Assembly: GCA_048158365.1 (NCBI GenBank)
Contig: JBLLNL010000007.1
Length of the DNA: 64,000 bases
Source: Azoarcus_F sp048158365
GTDB taxonomy: Bacteria; Pseudomonadota; Gammaproteobacteria; Burkholderiales; Rhodocyclaceae
Direction: 5' to 3' (one strand)
Each line of letters opens with the position of its first letter. The first letter of the stretch is position 1. Below are positions 46,157-56,412 of the stretch, piece after piece. Under the pieces are notes generated by a model. It saw only the letters and a program-made list of their open reading frames with translations, did no database searches and was not told where the DNA came from. A program made the position numbers and the translations under genes.

Positions 46157-46795
46157 ATGAACCGTCGTTTGATCCTGAAGCAGTTCGGCGCGCTGGCGCT
46201 GTTTTCGGCCGCCGGCACGGTGGCGTTTGCACAGCAGGGCGGCCAGGAACTGTTTCGCAGCCTGCCGAACCCGATCCCGCCCGACACGCCGGGCAAGATC
46301 GAAGTGATCGAGTTCTTCCATTACGGTTGTCCGCACTGTCGCGATTTCCACCCGCTGATGAAGGACTGGCTCAAGCGCCTGCCCGACGATGTAGCCTTTC
46401 GTGCGGTGCCGGCGATCTGGGGCAACGAACAGCTGCGCGGGCTCGCACGGCTCTATTACACGGCCGAGCGCACCGGCACGCTGGACCTGATCGAGGAGGA
46501 CATCTTCGCCGCGGTGCAGGACGAGCGCCGCCCGATCTTCAACGAGGCGGGCGTGCGCGACTGGATCAGCCGCTACGAGCTGGATCACAAGGCCTTCATG
46601 GACACCTACGAGTCGTTTGCAATGCAGGCGCTGGTGCAACGTGCCGACCAGGTCGCACGCACCTATCGCATCCAGGGTGTGCCGACGATGGTGGTGGGTG
46701 GCCGGTACGTCACGTCCGCGTCGATGACCGGCAGCCATGAGCGTACGCTGGCGGTGGTCGACGAGTTGATCGTCAAGGCCCGCAGCGAACTCTGA
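46157..46795 (+). CDS. dsbA: Thiol:disulfide interchange protein DsbA
   Basis: The 212-residue protein has a signal peptide (to about VAFAQQ), the active site CPHC at residues 58-61 and the cis-Pro loop GVPTMVV near 173. It introduces disulfide bonds in periplasmic proteins, reoxidised by DsbB, whose gene is not in the window. It is 74 bases after the SPOR gene, with a GGAGAAATAG ribosome site. Confidence 0.95.
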   Translation: MNRRLILKQFGALALFSAAGTVAFAQQGGQELFRSLPNPIPPDTPGKIEVIEFFHYGCPHCRDFHPLMKDWLKRLPDDVAFRAVPAIWGNEQLRGLARLYYTAERTGTLDLIEEDIFAAVQDERRPIFNEAGVRDWISRYELDHKAFMDTYESFAMQALVQRADQVARTYRIQGVPTMVVGGRYVTSASMTGSHERTLAVVDELIVKARSEL

Positions 46796-46820
46796 CCTAT
46801 CATCGGGGGCCCGGGGCAGC

Positions 46821-47237
46821 ATGGCCGACGAGCCGGACATGGACGGTGTCGAACGCAGAGGCCGGCAGCGCTTCGTCGCCCGATGGCGCGGCGAGTACTG
46901 TTTCTGGGCACTGGTGGACGGCGAACGCAGGCCGCTGGTCGACCTGTCGCTCGAGGGCTTCGCGGTCCCGGCGGCAAGCCCGGCCGTGCTCGGTGAAGTC
47001 TTCGACTTCGTATTGCAGCGTGTCAACGTACCCGACGAGATTCGCGGCCGCTCGCGCGTAGTCAATCACATCGACACGCCGACGGGCGCGCAGCTCGGCT
47101 GTCTTTTCGTCGAACTCGACGGGGACGGGCGCGACAGGCTGCAGGACTGGCTGACCGCGCATGTGCTCGCGAACGCGACCGTCCCGATCAGCGAACGGGA
47201 TGCGGCCGACATCGTGTCCGGTCGGTCGTTGATCTGA
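46821..47237 (+). CDS. PilZ-domain protein (c-di-GMP binding)
   Basis: The 138-residue protein is essentially a lone PilZ domain: RRGRQRFVARWR carries the RxxxR motif and LVDLSLEGFAV the D/NxSxxG motif. Both c-di-GMP-binding parts are therefore present. Downstream partner unknown; motility or matrix control is the usual inference. It lies 25 bases after dsbA. Confidence 0.88.
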   Translation: MADEPDMDGVERRGRQRFVARWRGEYCFWALVDGERRPLVDLSLEGFAVPAASPAVLGEVFDFVLQRVNVPDEIRGRSRVVNHIDTPTGAQLGCLFVELDGDGRDRLQDWLTAHVLANATVPISERDAADIVSGRSLI

Positions 47238-47260
47238 TCCCGCCGCCCGTGGGGCATAGC

Positions 47261-47317
47261 GCGGGTTAGGGAAAACGCGCCTATCAACCGTCACGCAATC
47301 CCCCTAAGGTAAACCCT
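47261..47317 (+). promoter_or_regulatory. gdhB upstream region sharing words with the TAXI upstream region
   Basis: GCGGGTTAG (47261-47269) and GGTAAACCCT (47308-47317) lie before gdhB. The same 9-mer and 10-mer occur upstream of the TAXI gene (56325-56333 and 56369-56378, complement strand). No promoter boxes are clear. Confidence 0.35.
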
Positions 47318-47405
47318 GAGCAGGCATGTGGGCCGGCCCTGACCGGTCGCGGCGTTCCGCAAGGCCTTGATCGTGCCGCTCGCATACCAAGAATGGGAGA
47401 CGGAT

Positions 47406-50400
47406 ATGAGGCGAAGCAGGACCGAGACACCGGCCGGACAGATCGAAGCGGTCGTCGAACAGATTCGGGACAAGTTACCGGCCGACATGGTGGCCGTCGT
47501 CGAACCCTTTGCGCGGAAGTACTTCGACTCGGTCGATCCGGATGATCTGGCCGGATTCGCGATCGGGGATCTTTACGGCGTGGTGCTGAGCCACTGGCAT
47601 TTCGTGCGCAAGCACGCGGGCGTGGCTCGGGTGCGGGTGTACAACCCGCGTCTGGAGGAGCACGGCTGGGACTCGACCCACACGGTCATCGAGATCGTCG
47701 GCGATGACATGCCCTTTCTGGTCGATTCGGTGACGATGGAGGTCAATCGGCAGGGGCTGACGCTGCACCTCATCATCCATCCGGTCATGTGCGTATCGCG
47801 CGACGCGGGCGGTCATTTCGTTGGACTCGGAGACGACACTTGCGCGAAGGAGGGGCACTACGAGTCGATCATGCATGTCGAGGTCGATCGCCGCACCGAG
47901 CCCGAGGACCTCGAGGAATTGCAGGCCGGGCTGGAGCGCGTGCTGGCCGACGTGAAGGCAGCGGTGAGCGACTGGCCGGCCATGTGCGAGCGGGTGAAGG
48001 ACATCGTCGAGGACACGAGCCGCACGCGGACTGGCGCCGACGCGGATGAAACGCGCGAGGTGCAGGCGTTTCTGAACTGGCTGCTCGACGACAACTTCGT
48101 GCTGCTGGGCTGCCGCGACTACGATCTCATCAGTGCGGACGGCCAGAACGAGCTGCGGATTCGCGCCGGGTCCGGTCTCGGTCTGTTGCGCGATGCCGGC
48201 GACGAGACGAGTTCGCGTTCGTTCGCCGCGCTGCCGCCGCAGATCAAGGCGCAGGCGCATCTGCCCACGCTGCTGATGGTCACCAAGTCGAACAGCCGCT
48301 CGACCGTGCACAGACCGGGCTATCTGGACTACATCGGGGTCAAGACCTTCGCCGAGGACGGCACGGTCACCGGCGAGCGCCGCGTGATCGGCCTGCTCGC
48401 CTCCACCGCCTACAGCACCAGCCCGCACGAGATTCCGCTGCTCAGGCGCAAGGTCGATGCCGTGGTCGAGCGTTCCGGCTTCCTGCCCGGGAGTCATTCT
48501 GCCAAGGCCTTGCAGACCATTCTGCAGCGCTATCCGCGCGACGAGCTATTCCAGATCTCGACCGACGACCTGTTCGCCCATGCAATGGGGATCCAGCGCC
48601 TGGGCGAGCGTCAGCGCACGCGACTGTTCGTGCGTCGCGATCCGTTCGCGCGTTTCGTGTCCTGCCTGATCTACGTACCGCGCGAGAACTACAACACCGA
48701 ACAGCGCCAGCGCATGCAGGCGGTGTTGATGGACGCCTTCAACGGCACCGCGTCGGAGTTCGACGTTCATTTCTCGGAATCCGCACTGGCGCGCATCCTG
48801 ATCATCGTGCGCACACCGGACGGCGAGATCCCCTCCTATGACGCGCGTGAGCTCGAGGAACGCCTGGTACGGGCGGCCCGGCGCTGGGAGGACGACCTGC
48901 AGAAGGCGCTGATCGAGCACTGCGGTGAGGAGCGCGGCATGCGCCTTTTGCGCCGCTATGGCGAGGGTTTTCCGGCCGGCTATCGCGAGGAATATCCGGC
49001 CCGGGTCGCGGTGTTCGACATCGAGCAGATGGAGTCGCTGGCCGAGCAGGACGGTCTGGGCATGAGCCTGTACGTACCGCTGGAGGCGCCGCCGGGGCGG
49101 CTGAACTTCAAGCTCTACCGCTCGGGTGCGCCGGTGCCGCTGTCGCACAGCCTGCCGATGCTGGAAAGAATGGGCGTGCGTGTGATGGACGAGCGGCCCT
49201 TTCACATCGAGCGCCAGGATGGTGTTCAGGTCTGGATCCACGACTTCGGTCTGAGCCATGGCGGTGAGGACGATCTGCAGATCGACAAGCTCAGGCCGCT
49301 GTTCCAGGAGGCCTTCCAGCAGGCCTGGCGCGGCCAGATCGAGAATGACGATTTCAACCGGCTGACGCTGCTCGCGGGACTCGACTGGCGCGGGATCAGC
49401 GTGCTGCGTGCGTACGCCAAGTACATGAAGCAGGCTGCCTTCACGTTCAGCCAGACCTACATGGAGCAGACGCTGGCCGCGCACCCCGGTCTCGCGCGAC
49501 AGCTGGTCAATCTGTTCATGCACCGCTTCGATCCGGCCCAGTCGCGGCAGCGCGACAAGCAATGCGAAAAACTGGTCGCAGGCATCGAGCAGGCGCTCAA
49601 CGACGTCGCGAATCTGGATGAGGACCGGATCATCCGCCAGTTTCTTGCGCTGATGCAGGCCACGTTGCGCACCAACTTCTTCCAGAAGGGCACCGACGGG
49701 CGGCCCAAGCCCTACATCTCGTTCAAGCTGGACCCGAAACTCGTCCCGGCACTGCCCCACCCGTTGCCGATGTTCGAGATCTTCGTGTATTCGCCGCGGA
49801 TCGAGGGTGTGCACCTGCGTGGCGGCAAAGTCGCGCGCGGCGGGCTGCGCTGGTCCGACCGCATGGAGGACTTCCGCACCGAGATCCTGGGCCTGGTGAA
49901 GGCCCAGATCGTGAAGAACGCGGTGATCGTGCCGGTCGGCTCCAAGGGTGGGTTCGTCGTCAAAAACCCGCCGGCCGAAGGCGGACGCGAGGCGCTGCAG
50001 GCCGAGGGCATCGCGTGCTACCGGATGTTCCTCAGCGGGCTGCTCGATCTGACCGACAATCTGGTCCAGGGCAAGGTCGTACCGCCGTCCGACGTGGTGC
50101 GCCACGACGACGACGACCCCTATCTGGTGGTCGCGGCCGACAAGGGCACGGCGACCTTCTCCGATTATGCCAATCAGCTGGCCGCGGAATACGGCTTCTG
50201 GCTCGGCGATGCGTTCGCTTCGGGCGGATCGGTGGGCTACGACCACAAGAAGATGGGCATCACCGCGCGCGGCGCATGGGAGTCGGTCAAGCGCCATTTC
50301 CGTGAACTCGGCCTGAACACGCAGGAGGAGCCGTTCACCGTGGCCGGCATCGGCGACATGTCAGGTGACGTGTTCGGCAACGGCATGCTGCTGTCGAAGA

Positions 50401-52226
50401 AAATCCGGCTGCTCGCGGCCTTCGACCATCGTCACATCTTCATCGACCCCGATCCCGACCCGGAGGCGAGCTGGGCCGAGCGCGAGCGGCTGTTCGCGTT
50501 GCCGCGATCCTCGTGGGACGACTACGACAAGGCACTGATCTCGGCCGGCGGCGGGGTGTGGCCGCGCAGCGCGAAGTCGATCCGCCTGTCGGAGCAGGTG
50601 CGGACCGCGCTGGACATCGACGCCGAGTCGCTGTCGCCCAACGAGCTGATGCGGGCGATCCTGAAGGCGCCGGTGGATCTGCTGTACAACGGCGGCATCG
50701 GCACCTACATCAAGGCCGGCAACGAGACCGACGCGTCGGTGGGTGACCGCGCCAACGATGCGATCAGGGTCAATGGCGGCGAGTTGCGCTGCCGTGTCGT
50801 CGGCGAGGGCGGCAACCTCGGTGCGACGCAGCTCGGGCGGATCGAGTTCGCGCTGAAGGGGGGCAAGATCTGCACCGACGCGATCGACAATTCAGGTGGC
50901 GTCGATTGCTCGGATCACGAGGTGAACATCAAGATCCTGCTCAACGCGGTGGTCGCGGAAGGCGAACTGACCGAGAAGCAGCGGAACAAGCTGCTCGCGG
51001 ACATGACCGACGAAGTCGCGGCGCTGGTGCTGCGCGACAATTATGCGCAGACGCAGGTCCTGTCGGTCACGCGCTCGCGCGGCGTGTCGCTCACCGACGA
51101 GCAGGCCGACTACATCCGCAAGCTGTCGCATGCCGGACGGCTCAATCGCAAGATCGAGTTCCTGCCGATGGACGAGGAGATCGTGGAGCGCAAGGCCGCC
51201 GGAACCGGTCTGGTGACGCCCGAGCTGGCCGTGCTGCTCGCCTACAGCAAGATCGAGCTGTACGACGAGGTGCTCGCATCCGATGTGCCGGAGGATCCGT
51301 ACATCTCGACCGCATTGCATCGTTATTTCCCGGTGCCGCTGCGCGAGCGCTTCGGCGAGCAGATCTCGCAGCATCCGCTGCGCCGCGAGATCATCTCGAC
51401 CCACGTGATCAACAGCATGATCAACCGGGTGGGCAGCACCTTCGTCAGCCGCCTGCAGAACGAACTCGGAGCCTCGGCCCAGGACATCGTTCGGGCCTAC
51501 ATGGCGACCCGGGAGGTGTTCGGACTGGTCCAGACCTGGCGCGACATCGAGGCGCTGGACAATCAGGTCGAGGATGCCGTGCAGACCGCGATGATCGTCG
51601 ACATCGGCCGGCTGGTCCAGCGGGGCACGATGTGGTTCCTGCGTCATCGTGCATGGCTGGCGGATCTGCAGGCCACGCTGGCGCATTTCTCGTCCGGCGT
51701 CGGAAAGCTGGCCGTGGGCCTGCGCGAGCTGGTGACCGAGGACTATCGCGCCGAACTGGATCGCATCGCGGGCGAGTATGTCGCCAGGGGTGTGCCCGAA
51801 GCCCTGGCGCAGCGCATCGCGTCCCTGGACGAGCTGTATTCCGCGCTCGATCTGGTCGAGGTGGCCACCGAGGCCGGTCGTCCCGAAGCGACGGTCGCGG
51901 CGGTGTATTTCGCATTGGGTGGTCGTCTGGAACTGCACTGGCTGGGACGCCAGATCGGGGCGCTGCCGGCGCAGACCCGCTGGCAGTCGCTTGCCCGCAG
52001 CGCGTTGCGCGTCGATCTGTCCGGCCAGGCGCGCAGCCTCGCGGCCGATGCGCTCAAGCTGTCGCCCGACACGTCCGAGCCGGCCGAAATGGTGGAGGCC
52101 TGGCTCGGGCGGCATCAGTTCCATGTCGAGCGTTACGCGCATCTGCTCGGCGACGTGAAGGCCAGCAAGAGCATCGAGATGCCGATGGTCTCGGTGTTGA
52201 TGCGCGAGCTGCGCAGCATGGCCTGA
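47406..52226 (+). CDS. gdhB: NAD-specific glutamate dehydrogenase, large (180 kDa) type
   Basis: The 1606-residue enzyme oxidises glutamate to 2-oxoglutarate and ammonia with NAD. Length and motifs fit the large bacterial NAD-GDH family: long N-terminal ACT-like regulatory part (to about residue 700), catalytic core with GGLRWSDRMEDFRTEILGLV, SKGGFVVK near 845 and GIGDMSGDVFGNGM near 980, and a long C-terminal helical region. The ATG at 47406 follows GGGAGA by about 6 bases; an upstream TTG frame is weaker. The gene is monocistronic and convergent with the TRAP genes. Confidence 0.96.
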   Translation: MRRSRTETPAGQIEAVVEQIRDKLPADMVAVVEPFARKYFDSVDPDDLAGFAIGDLYGVVLSHWHFVRKHAGVARVRVYNPRLEEHGWDSTHTVIEIVGDDMPFLVDSVTMEVNRQGLTLHLIIHPVMCVSRDAGGHFVGLGDDTCAKEGHYESIMHVEVDRRTEPEDLEELQAGLERVLADVKAAVSDWPAMCERVKDIVEDTSRTRTGADADETREVQAFLNWLLDDNFVLLGCRDYDLISADGQNELRIRAGSGLGLLRDAGDETSSRSFAALPPQIKAQAHLPTLLMVTKSNSRSTVHRPGYLDYIGVKTFAEDGTVTGERRVIGLLASTAYSTSPHEIPLLRRKVDAVVERSGFLPGSHSAKALQTILQRYPRDELFQISTDDLFAHAMGIQRLGERQRTRLFVRRDPFARFVSCLIYVPRENYNTEQRQRMQAVLMDAFNGTASEFDVHFSESALARILIIVRTPDGEIPSYDARELEERLVRAARRWEDDLQKALIEHCGEERGMRLLRRYGEGFPAGYREEYPARVAVFDIEQMESLAEQDGLGMSLYVPLEAPPGRLNFKLYRSGAPVPLSHSLPMLERMGVRVMDERPFHIERQDGVQVWIHDFGLSHGGEDDLQIDKLRPLFQEAFQQAWRGQIENDDFNRLTLLAGLDWRGISVLRAYAKYMKQAAFTFSQTYMEQTLAAHPGLARQLVNLFMHRFDPAQSRQRDKQCEKLVAGIEQALNDVANLDEDRIIRQFLALMQATLRTNFFQKGTDGRPKPYISFKLDPKLVPALPHPLPMFEIFVYSPRIEGVHLRGGKVARGGLRWSDRMEDFRTEILGLVKAQIVKNAVIVPVGSKGGFVVKNPPAEGGREALQAEGIACYRMFLSGLLDLTDNLVQGKVVPPSDVVRHDDDDPYLVVAADKGTATFSDYANQLAAEYGFWLGDAFASGGSVGYDHKKMGITARGAWESVKRHFRELGLNTQEEPFTVAGIGDMSGDVFGNGMLLSKKIRLLAAFDHRHIFIDPDPDPEASWAERERLFALPRSSWDDYDKALISAGGGVWPRSAKSIRLSEQVRTALDIDAESLSPNELMRAILKAPVDLLYNGGIGTYIKAGNETDASVGDRANDAIRVNGGELRCRVVGEGGNLGATQLGRIEFALKGGKICTDAIDNSGGVDCSDHEVNIKILLNAVVAEGELTEKQRNKLLADMTDEVAALVLRDNYAQTQVLSVTRSRGVSLTDEQADYIRKLSHAGRLNRKIEFLPMDEEIVERKAAGTGLVTPELAVLLAYSKIELYDEVLASDVPEDPYISTALHRYFPVPLRERFGEQISQHPLRREIISTHVINSMINRVGSTFVSRLQNELGASAQDIVRAYMATREVFGLVQTWRDIEALDNQVEDAVQTAMIVDIGRLVQRGTMWFLRHRAWLADLQATLAHFSSGVGKLAVGLRELVTEDYRAELDRIAGEYVARGVPEALAQRIASLDELYSALDLVEVATEAGRPEATVAAVYFALGGRLELHWLGRQIGALPAQTRWQSLARSALRVDLSGQARSLAADALKLSPDTSEPAEMVEAWLGRHQFHVERYAHLLGDVKASKSIEMPMVSVLMRELRSMA

Positions 52227-52306
52227 GCGCTGCGCGCGTCGGGACGATCCGGACTGCGATCCGGTCCGTCCCGGCGGTGCGGAATCCGTCGTTCAGCGGG
52301 TAAGAC

Positions 52307-52340
52307 AACGGGGGCGATCCAGCCATGGATCGCCCCCGTT
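52307..52340. terminator. Bidirectional hairpin terminator between gdhB and the TRAP operon
   Basis: A 14-bp perfect stem (AACGGGGGCGATCC / GGATCGCCCCCGTT) with a 6-base loop lies between the two convergent transcripts. The flanking T-run is weak, so termination may be only partly intrinsic. Confidence 0.8.
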
Positions 52341-52391
52341 CTTGTCGCGTGCGGCGCGTGTCAGAACACGCGCCGGTTCAGCCGGCGTCGG

Positions 52392-55010
52392 TCAGGCGGT
52401 CGCCTGCGGCCGCACCCCGTACTTTCTGATCCGGCTCGTCTGCAGGAACCAGACCAGTGCGAGCAGGCCCAGGGCCGGGATGTAGATCCACTCCTTGGCG
52501 GGGCGCTCGGTGGTCGGGACCTCCAGCAACACGATGCGAAAGCCCTGTTCCATGCCGAGGCGCTCGGCCCGGCTGCCGAAGCGTACCGCCGCCACCTGTA
52601 CTTCGTCCCCCAGGGCCATCACGGTCAGGCCGACCGCGTTCAGACGCTCCCGCGCGGTGGGGGCGGTCGGGCCGAGCGGCAACAGCACGCCCTTGGACAC
52701 GTCGCGACCTTCGAGCGACATGCCCTCGACCCAGACCCGCAGGTTCGCGTTCGCCGGGGCGCTCTCCACCAGGCGCGTAAGCTCGGTGACCGGCATCTCG
52801 TCATAGGGTGGCGCGAACATGTCCATCCAGTATCCCGGACGGAACAGACTGAAGGTCACCAGCAGCAACAACAGCACCTCGTGAATCCTGTTGCGCGTCA
52901 GGAACCAGCCCTGCGTGGCCGCCGCGAACGCCATGCTCGCAATCGTCGCGGTCACGATGGTCATGATCATCTGGGTCGTGTTCTCGATGCCGATCAACAG
53001 CAGCTGTGTGTTGAAGATGAACATGAAGGGCAGGATCGCGGTTCGGGCGCTGTAGCCGAAGGCGGTGAAGCCGGTCTTGATCGGGTCGCTGTTGGCGATG
53101 CCGGCGGCCGCGTAGGATGCGAGACCGACCGGCGGTGTCACGTCGGCCATCAGGCCGAAATAGAACACGAACAGGTGCACCGCGATCAGCGGCACCAGCA
53201 GCCCGCTCTGCGCGCCCAGTTCGACGATGACCGGCGCCATCAGCGACGACACTACGATGTAGTTCGCCGTGGTCGGCAGGCCCATGCCCAGCACCAGCGA
53301 GATCAGCGCCACCAGCACCAGCATGATCATCAGGTTGCCGCCGGAGATGACCTCGACCAGTTCGGTCATGACCAGGCCGATGCCGGTCAGCGTCACCGTG
53401 CCGACGATGATGCCGGCGGTCGCGGTCGCGACCCCGATCGCGATCATGTTGCGTGCGCCGGTGACCAGGCCATTGAGCAGTTCGGAGAAGCCGACCCGGA
53501 TCTGTCCGCCGAGATCGCCGGTACGCCGAAAGAACGCGAACAGGGGCCGTTGCGTGATGATGATGACCATCAGGAATACGGTGGCCCAGAAGGCCGACAG
53601 CGCCGGTGAAAGTCGCTCGACCATCAGGTTCCAGATCAGTGCGACGACCGGTAGCAGGAAATGCAGGCCGGATTTCAGCGTCGGGCCGATCTCGGGCAGG
53701 TACTCCATCGGCTCCTTCGGGTCCTCCATCTGCAGTTCCGGGTAGCGCGCGCCGAACGCGATGATGCCGATGTAGGTGGCGACCATCAGCACCGAGATGA
53801 TGATGAAGGACGCATCGCCGGTGGCCGTCTTGATCCAGCCCAGGCCCCAATACACGATGCCGGCGAGGATGATCACCCCGGACAGCGTCATCAATGTGCT
53901 GATCATCGTGTCGCGGAACACCAGCGGCACCCGGCGCGGGAGACCCTTCAGGTCGGCCTTCATCGCTTCGAGGTGGACGATGTAGAACAGCGCGATGTAG
54001 GAGATCAGCGCCGGTACGATCGCGTGCTTGAGCACCTCGATGTACGGAATGCCGACATACTCGACCATCAGGAACGCGGCCGCCCCCATGACCGGCGGCA
54101 TCAGCTGGCCGTTCACCGAGGATGCGACTTCGACCGCGGCCGCCTTGTCGGCCCGGTATCCGACCCGCTTGATCAGCGGAATGGTGAAGGTGCCGGTGGT
54201 GACCACGTTGGCGATGGACGAACCGGAGATCAAACCGGTGGAGGCGGACGCGACCACGGCCGCCTTGGCCGGGCCACCGCGCAGGTGGCCGAGCAGCGCG
54301 ATCGCCGACTTGATGAAGTAGTTGCCGGCGCCAGCGGTCTCGAGCAATGCACCGAACAGCACGAACAGGAAGATGAAGCCGGCCGACACGCCGACCGCGA
54401 CGCCGAACACGCCCTCGGACGTCAGCCACAGATGGCTCATGCCGCGCGACAGCGATGCACCGCGGTGCGCGATCATCTCCGGCATGTAGTTGCCGAAGAA
54501 GATGTAGATCAGGAACAGCACCGCGAGGATCACGATCGGCAGTCCGAGCGAGCGGCGTGCGGCCTCGAGCAGCAGCGCCAGGCCGATGACCGCGACGGTC
54601 AGATCCATCGTGGTCGGAAGTCCGGGGCGGCCCGACAGCTCCTGATAGAAGATGAACAGGTAGGCCGAGCAGAAGGCCGCCACGGCGGCGAGCAGCCAGT
54701 CGAAGATCGGCACGTAATCCCGGGGTGAGTGCTTGAAGGCCGGGTAGGCGGAGAACGCCAGAAAGACCGCGAAGGCGAGGTGGATCGCGCGGGTCTCGGT
54801 GCTGTTGAAGACCAGGAAACCCAGGCTGAAGGGCAGCGGTGACGCGATCCAGAGCTGGAACAGCGACCAGGTCAGCGCGACGAGCATCAGGAAAGTCGCC
54901 GTGACCCCGGTCGGCTTGCGTCCGCCGGTGTCGGCCTCGGCGACGATCCGCTGCAGTTCTTCCTCGCTGAGTTCGTGATGAGGCGGCGTATTGCCTTTAT
55001 GGTTCGACAT
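52392..55010 (-). CDS. TRAP transporter fused permease (TAXI-associated, 4TM/12TM)
   Basis: The 872-residue inner-membrane protein fuses the small and large TRAP permease units and has about 16-18 hydrophobic segments, with LARGE-subunit sequence GLISGSSIANVVTTGTFTIPLIKRVGY and VNGQLMPPVMGAAAFLMVEY. The C-terminal 150 residues, with membrane segments and a soluble part, fit DUF3394. It takes up a carboxylate or amino acid with sodium, together with the TAXI receptor encoded upstream. It stands 231 bases from the receptor gene, a gap that holds a strong stem-loop. Confidence 0.94.
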   Translation of the reverse strand: MSNHKGNTPPHHELSEEELQRIVAEADTGGRKPTGVTATFLMLVALTWSLFQLWIASPLPFSLGFLVFNSTETRAIHLAFAVFLAFSAYPAFKHSPRDYVPIFDWLLAAVAAFCSAYLFIFYQELSGRPGLPTTMDLTVAVIGLALLLEAARRSLGLPIVILAVLFLIYIFFGNYMPEMIAHRGASLSRGMSHLWLTSEGVFGVAVGVSAGFIFLFVLFGALLETAGAGNYFIKSAIALLGHLRGGPAKAAVVASASTGLISGSSIANVVTTGTFTIPLIKRVGYRADKAAAVEVASSVNGQLMPPVMGAAAFLMVEYVGIPYIEVLKHAIVPALISYIALFYIVHLEAMKADLKGLPRRVPLVFRDTMISTLMTLSGVIILAGIVYWGLGWIKTATGDASFIIISVLMVATYIGIIAFGARYPELQMEDPKEPMEYLPEIGPTLKSGLHFLLPVVALIWNLMVERLSPALSAFWATVFLMVIIITQRPLFAFFRRTGDLGGQIRVGFSELLNGLVTGARNMIAIGVATATAGIIVGTVTLTGIGLVMTELVEVISGGNLMIMLVLVALISLVLGMGLPTTANYIVVSSLMAPVIVELGAQSGLLVPLIAVHLFVFYFGLMADVTPPVGLASYAAAGIANSDPIKTGFTAFGYSARTAILPFMFIFNTQLLLIGIENTTQMIMTIVTATIASMAFAAATQGWFLTRNRIHEVLLLLLVTFSLFRPGYWMDMFAPPYDEMPVTELTRLVESAPANANLRVWVEGMSLEGRDVSKGVLLPLGPTAPTARERLNAVGLTVMALGDEVQVAAVRFGSRAERLGMEQGFRIVLLEVPTTERPAKEWIYIPALGLLALVWFLQTSRIRKYGVRPQATA

Positions 55011-55072
55011 GGCTGCACCTTCAGTCTGAAAATTCAGTGTTTCAGCGACGGATTCTTCCCGGTGGACACGCG

Positions 55073-55107
55073 CACCCCATGCATGGCCTGGGCCATTGCA
55101 TGGGGTG
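55073..55107 (-). other. Stem-loop between TAXI receptor and TRAP permease genes
   Basis: CACCCCATGCATGGCC and GGCCATTGCATGGGGTG pair with a single bulged base around a two-base loop. There is no T-run after it, so it may protect the receptor mRNA or cut read-through, giving more receptor than permease. Confidence 0.65.
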
Positions 55108-55241
55108 GTTCGGGCTCAGATTCCTGTTCGCATCGCGACGCCCGTCAGGCAGCGCCGGGACGAGCCGCGCGGCCGCATCCAGGTTGGAGCAAGGATGCGG
55201 TCGCACGAAGCCGGCAGCCCGCAGGTGCCGGCACGAAGGCA

Positions 55242-56210
55242 TTACATCCAGCCTCGTTCCTTGTAGTAACGGATGGCGCCGTCATGCAGCGGGGCCGACA
55301 GACCGTTCTTGATCATGTCGGCTTCCTGCAGGAAGCCGAAGGCCGGGTGCAGGCGCTTGAAATCCTCGAAGTTGTCGAAGACCGCCTTGACCATGGTGTA
55401 CACCACGTCGTCCGGGGTCTTGGTCGAGGTCACGAAGGTCGCGAGCACGCCGTAGGTCGGGGTCGGGTCGGGGTTGCCTGCGTACAGCCCGCCCGGAATG
55501 TCGACCTGCGCGTAATACGGGCGCTCTTCGATCAGCTTCTCCACCGCCGGTCCGGTCAGCGGAATCAGTTGCGCACCGCAGGTCGTGGTCGGATCCTGGA
55601 TGTTGGCCGACGGGTGACCCACGCCGTAGAAGAAGCCGTCGATCTGGTTGTCGCACAGCGCCGCGCCGTGCTCGTCCGCACGCAATTCGGACGCGAGCGA
55701 GAAGTCGGACAGGCCCATGCCGAGCGCGCTCAGCAGCTCTTCCATCGATGCACGCGTGCCGGAACCGGGGTTGCCGACGTTGAAACGCTTGCCCTTGAAA
55801 TCGGCGAATTCACCGATGTTGGCTTCCCTGCGGGCGAGCACGGTGAAGGGCTCCGGGTGCAGCGACATGACTGCGCGCAGTTCCGTGTTTGCACCGGCGT
55901 CGCTGAACGTGCTCGAGCCGTTGAAGGCGTGATACTGCCAGTCGGATTGGGCGACGCCGAAGTCGAGCTCGCCAGCGCGGATGGTGTTAAGGTTGAACAC
56001 CGAGCCGCCAGTACTCTCGACCGAGCAGCGGATGCCATGCTGGGCACGGTTCATGTTGATCAGGCGGCAGATCGCACCGCCTGCCGCGTAATACACGCCC
56101 GTGACCCCCCCGGTTCCGATCGTCACGAACTGCTGCTGGGCATGCACCGGAGCGGTGCCGATCATGCCCGCGGTTGCGAAGGCCGCTGCGATAACGGTAA
56201 ATCTTTTCAT
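55242..56210 (-). CDS. TAXI-family TRAP transporter solute receptor
   Basis: The 322-residue periplasmic protein has a signal peptide ending near VHAQQQ and the TAXI core FVTIGTGGVTGVYYAAGGAICRLIN, LDFGVAQSDWQYHAFNG and FKGKRFNVGNPGSGTRASM. Known TAXI proteins bind glutamate, glutamine or related acids, which would suit the neighbouring glutamate dehydrogenase; the ligand here is inference. It is upstream of its permease. Confidence 0.94.
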   Translation of the reverse strand: MKRFTVIAAAFATAGMIGTAPVHAQQQFVTIGTGGVTGVYYAAGGAICRLINMNRAQHGIRCSVESTGGSVFNLNTIRAGELDFGVAQSDWQYHAFNGSSTFSDAGANTELRAVMSLHPEPFTVLARREANIGEFADFKGKRFNVGNPGSGTRASMEELLSALGMGLSDFSLASELRADEHGAALCDNQIDGFFYGVGHPSANIQDPTTTCGAQLIPLTGPAVEKLIEERPYYAQVDIPGGLYAGNPDPTPTYGVLATFVTSTKTPDDVVYTMVKAVFDNFEDFKRLHPAFGFLQEADMIKNGLSAPLHDGAIRYYKERGWM

Positions 56211-56412
56211 GTTGGATGTTCCTCATCAGTTGAGAGAATGAACCGGATGTGAGCTGAAAGGCTTGGAAACAACGCAGCGTCGCCATCCGGAACGGCTAAT
56301 TCATGCACATGCTTGAGGCTTACACTAACCCGCTTTTACCCCTTTTTCCAGCTAGGGATAGCCTTATGAGGGTTTACCCGGTCCACTGCAGCTTCACCGG
56401 CCGGGACCGCAT

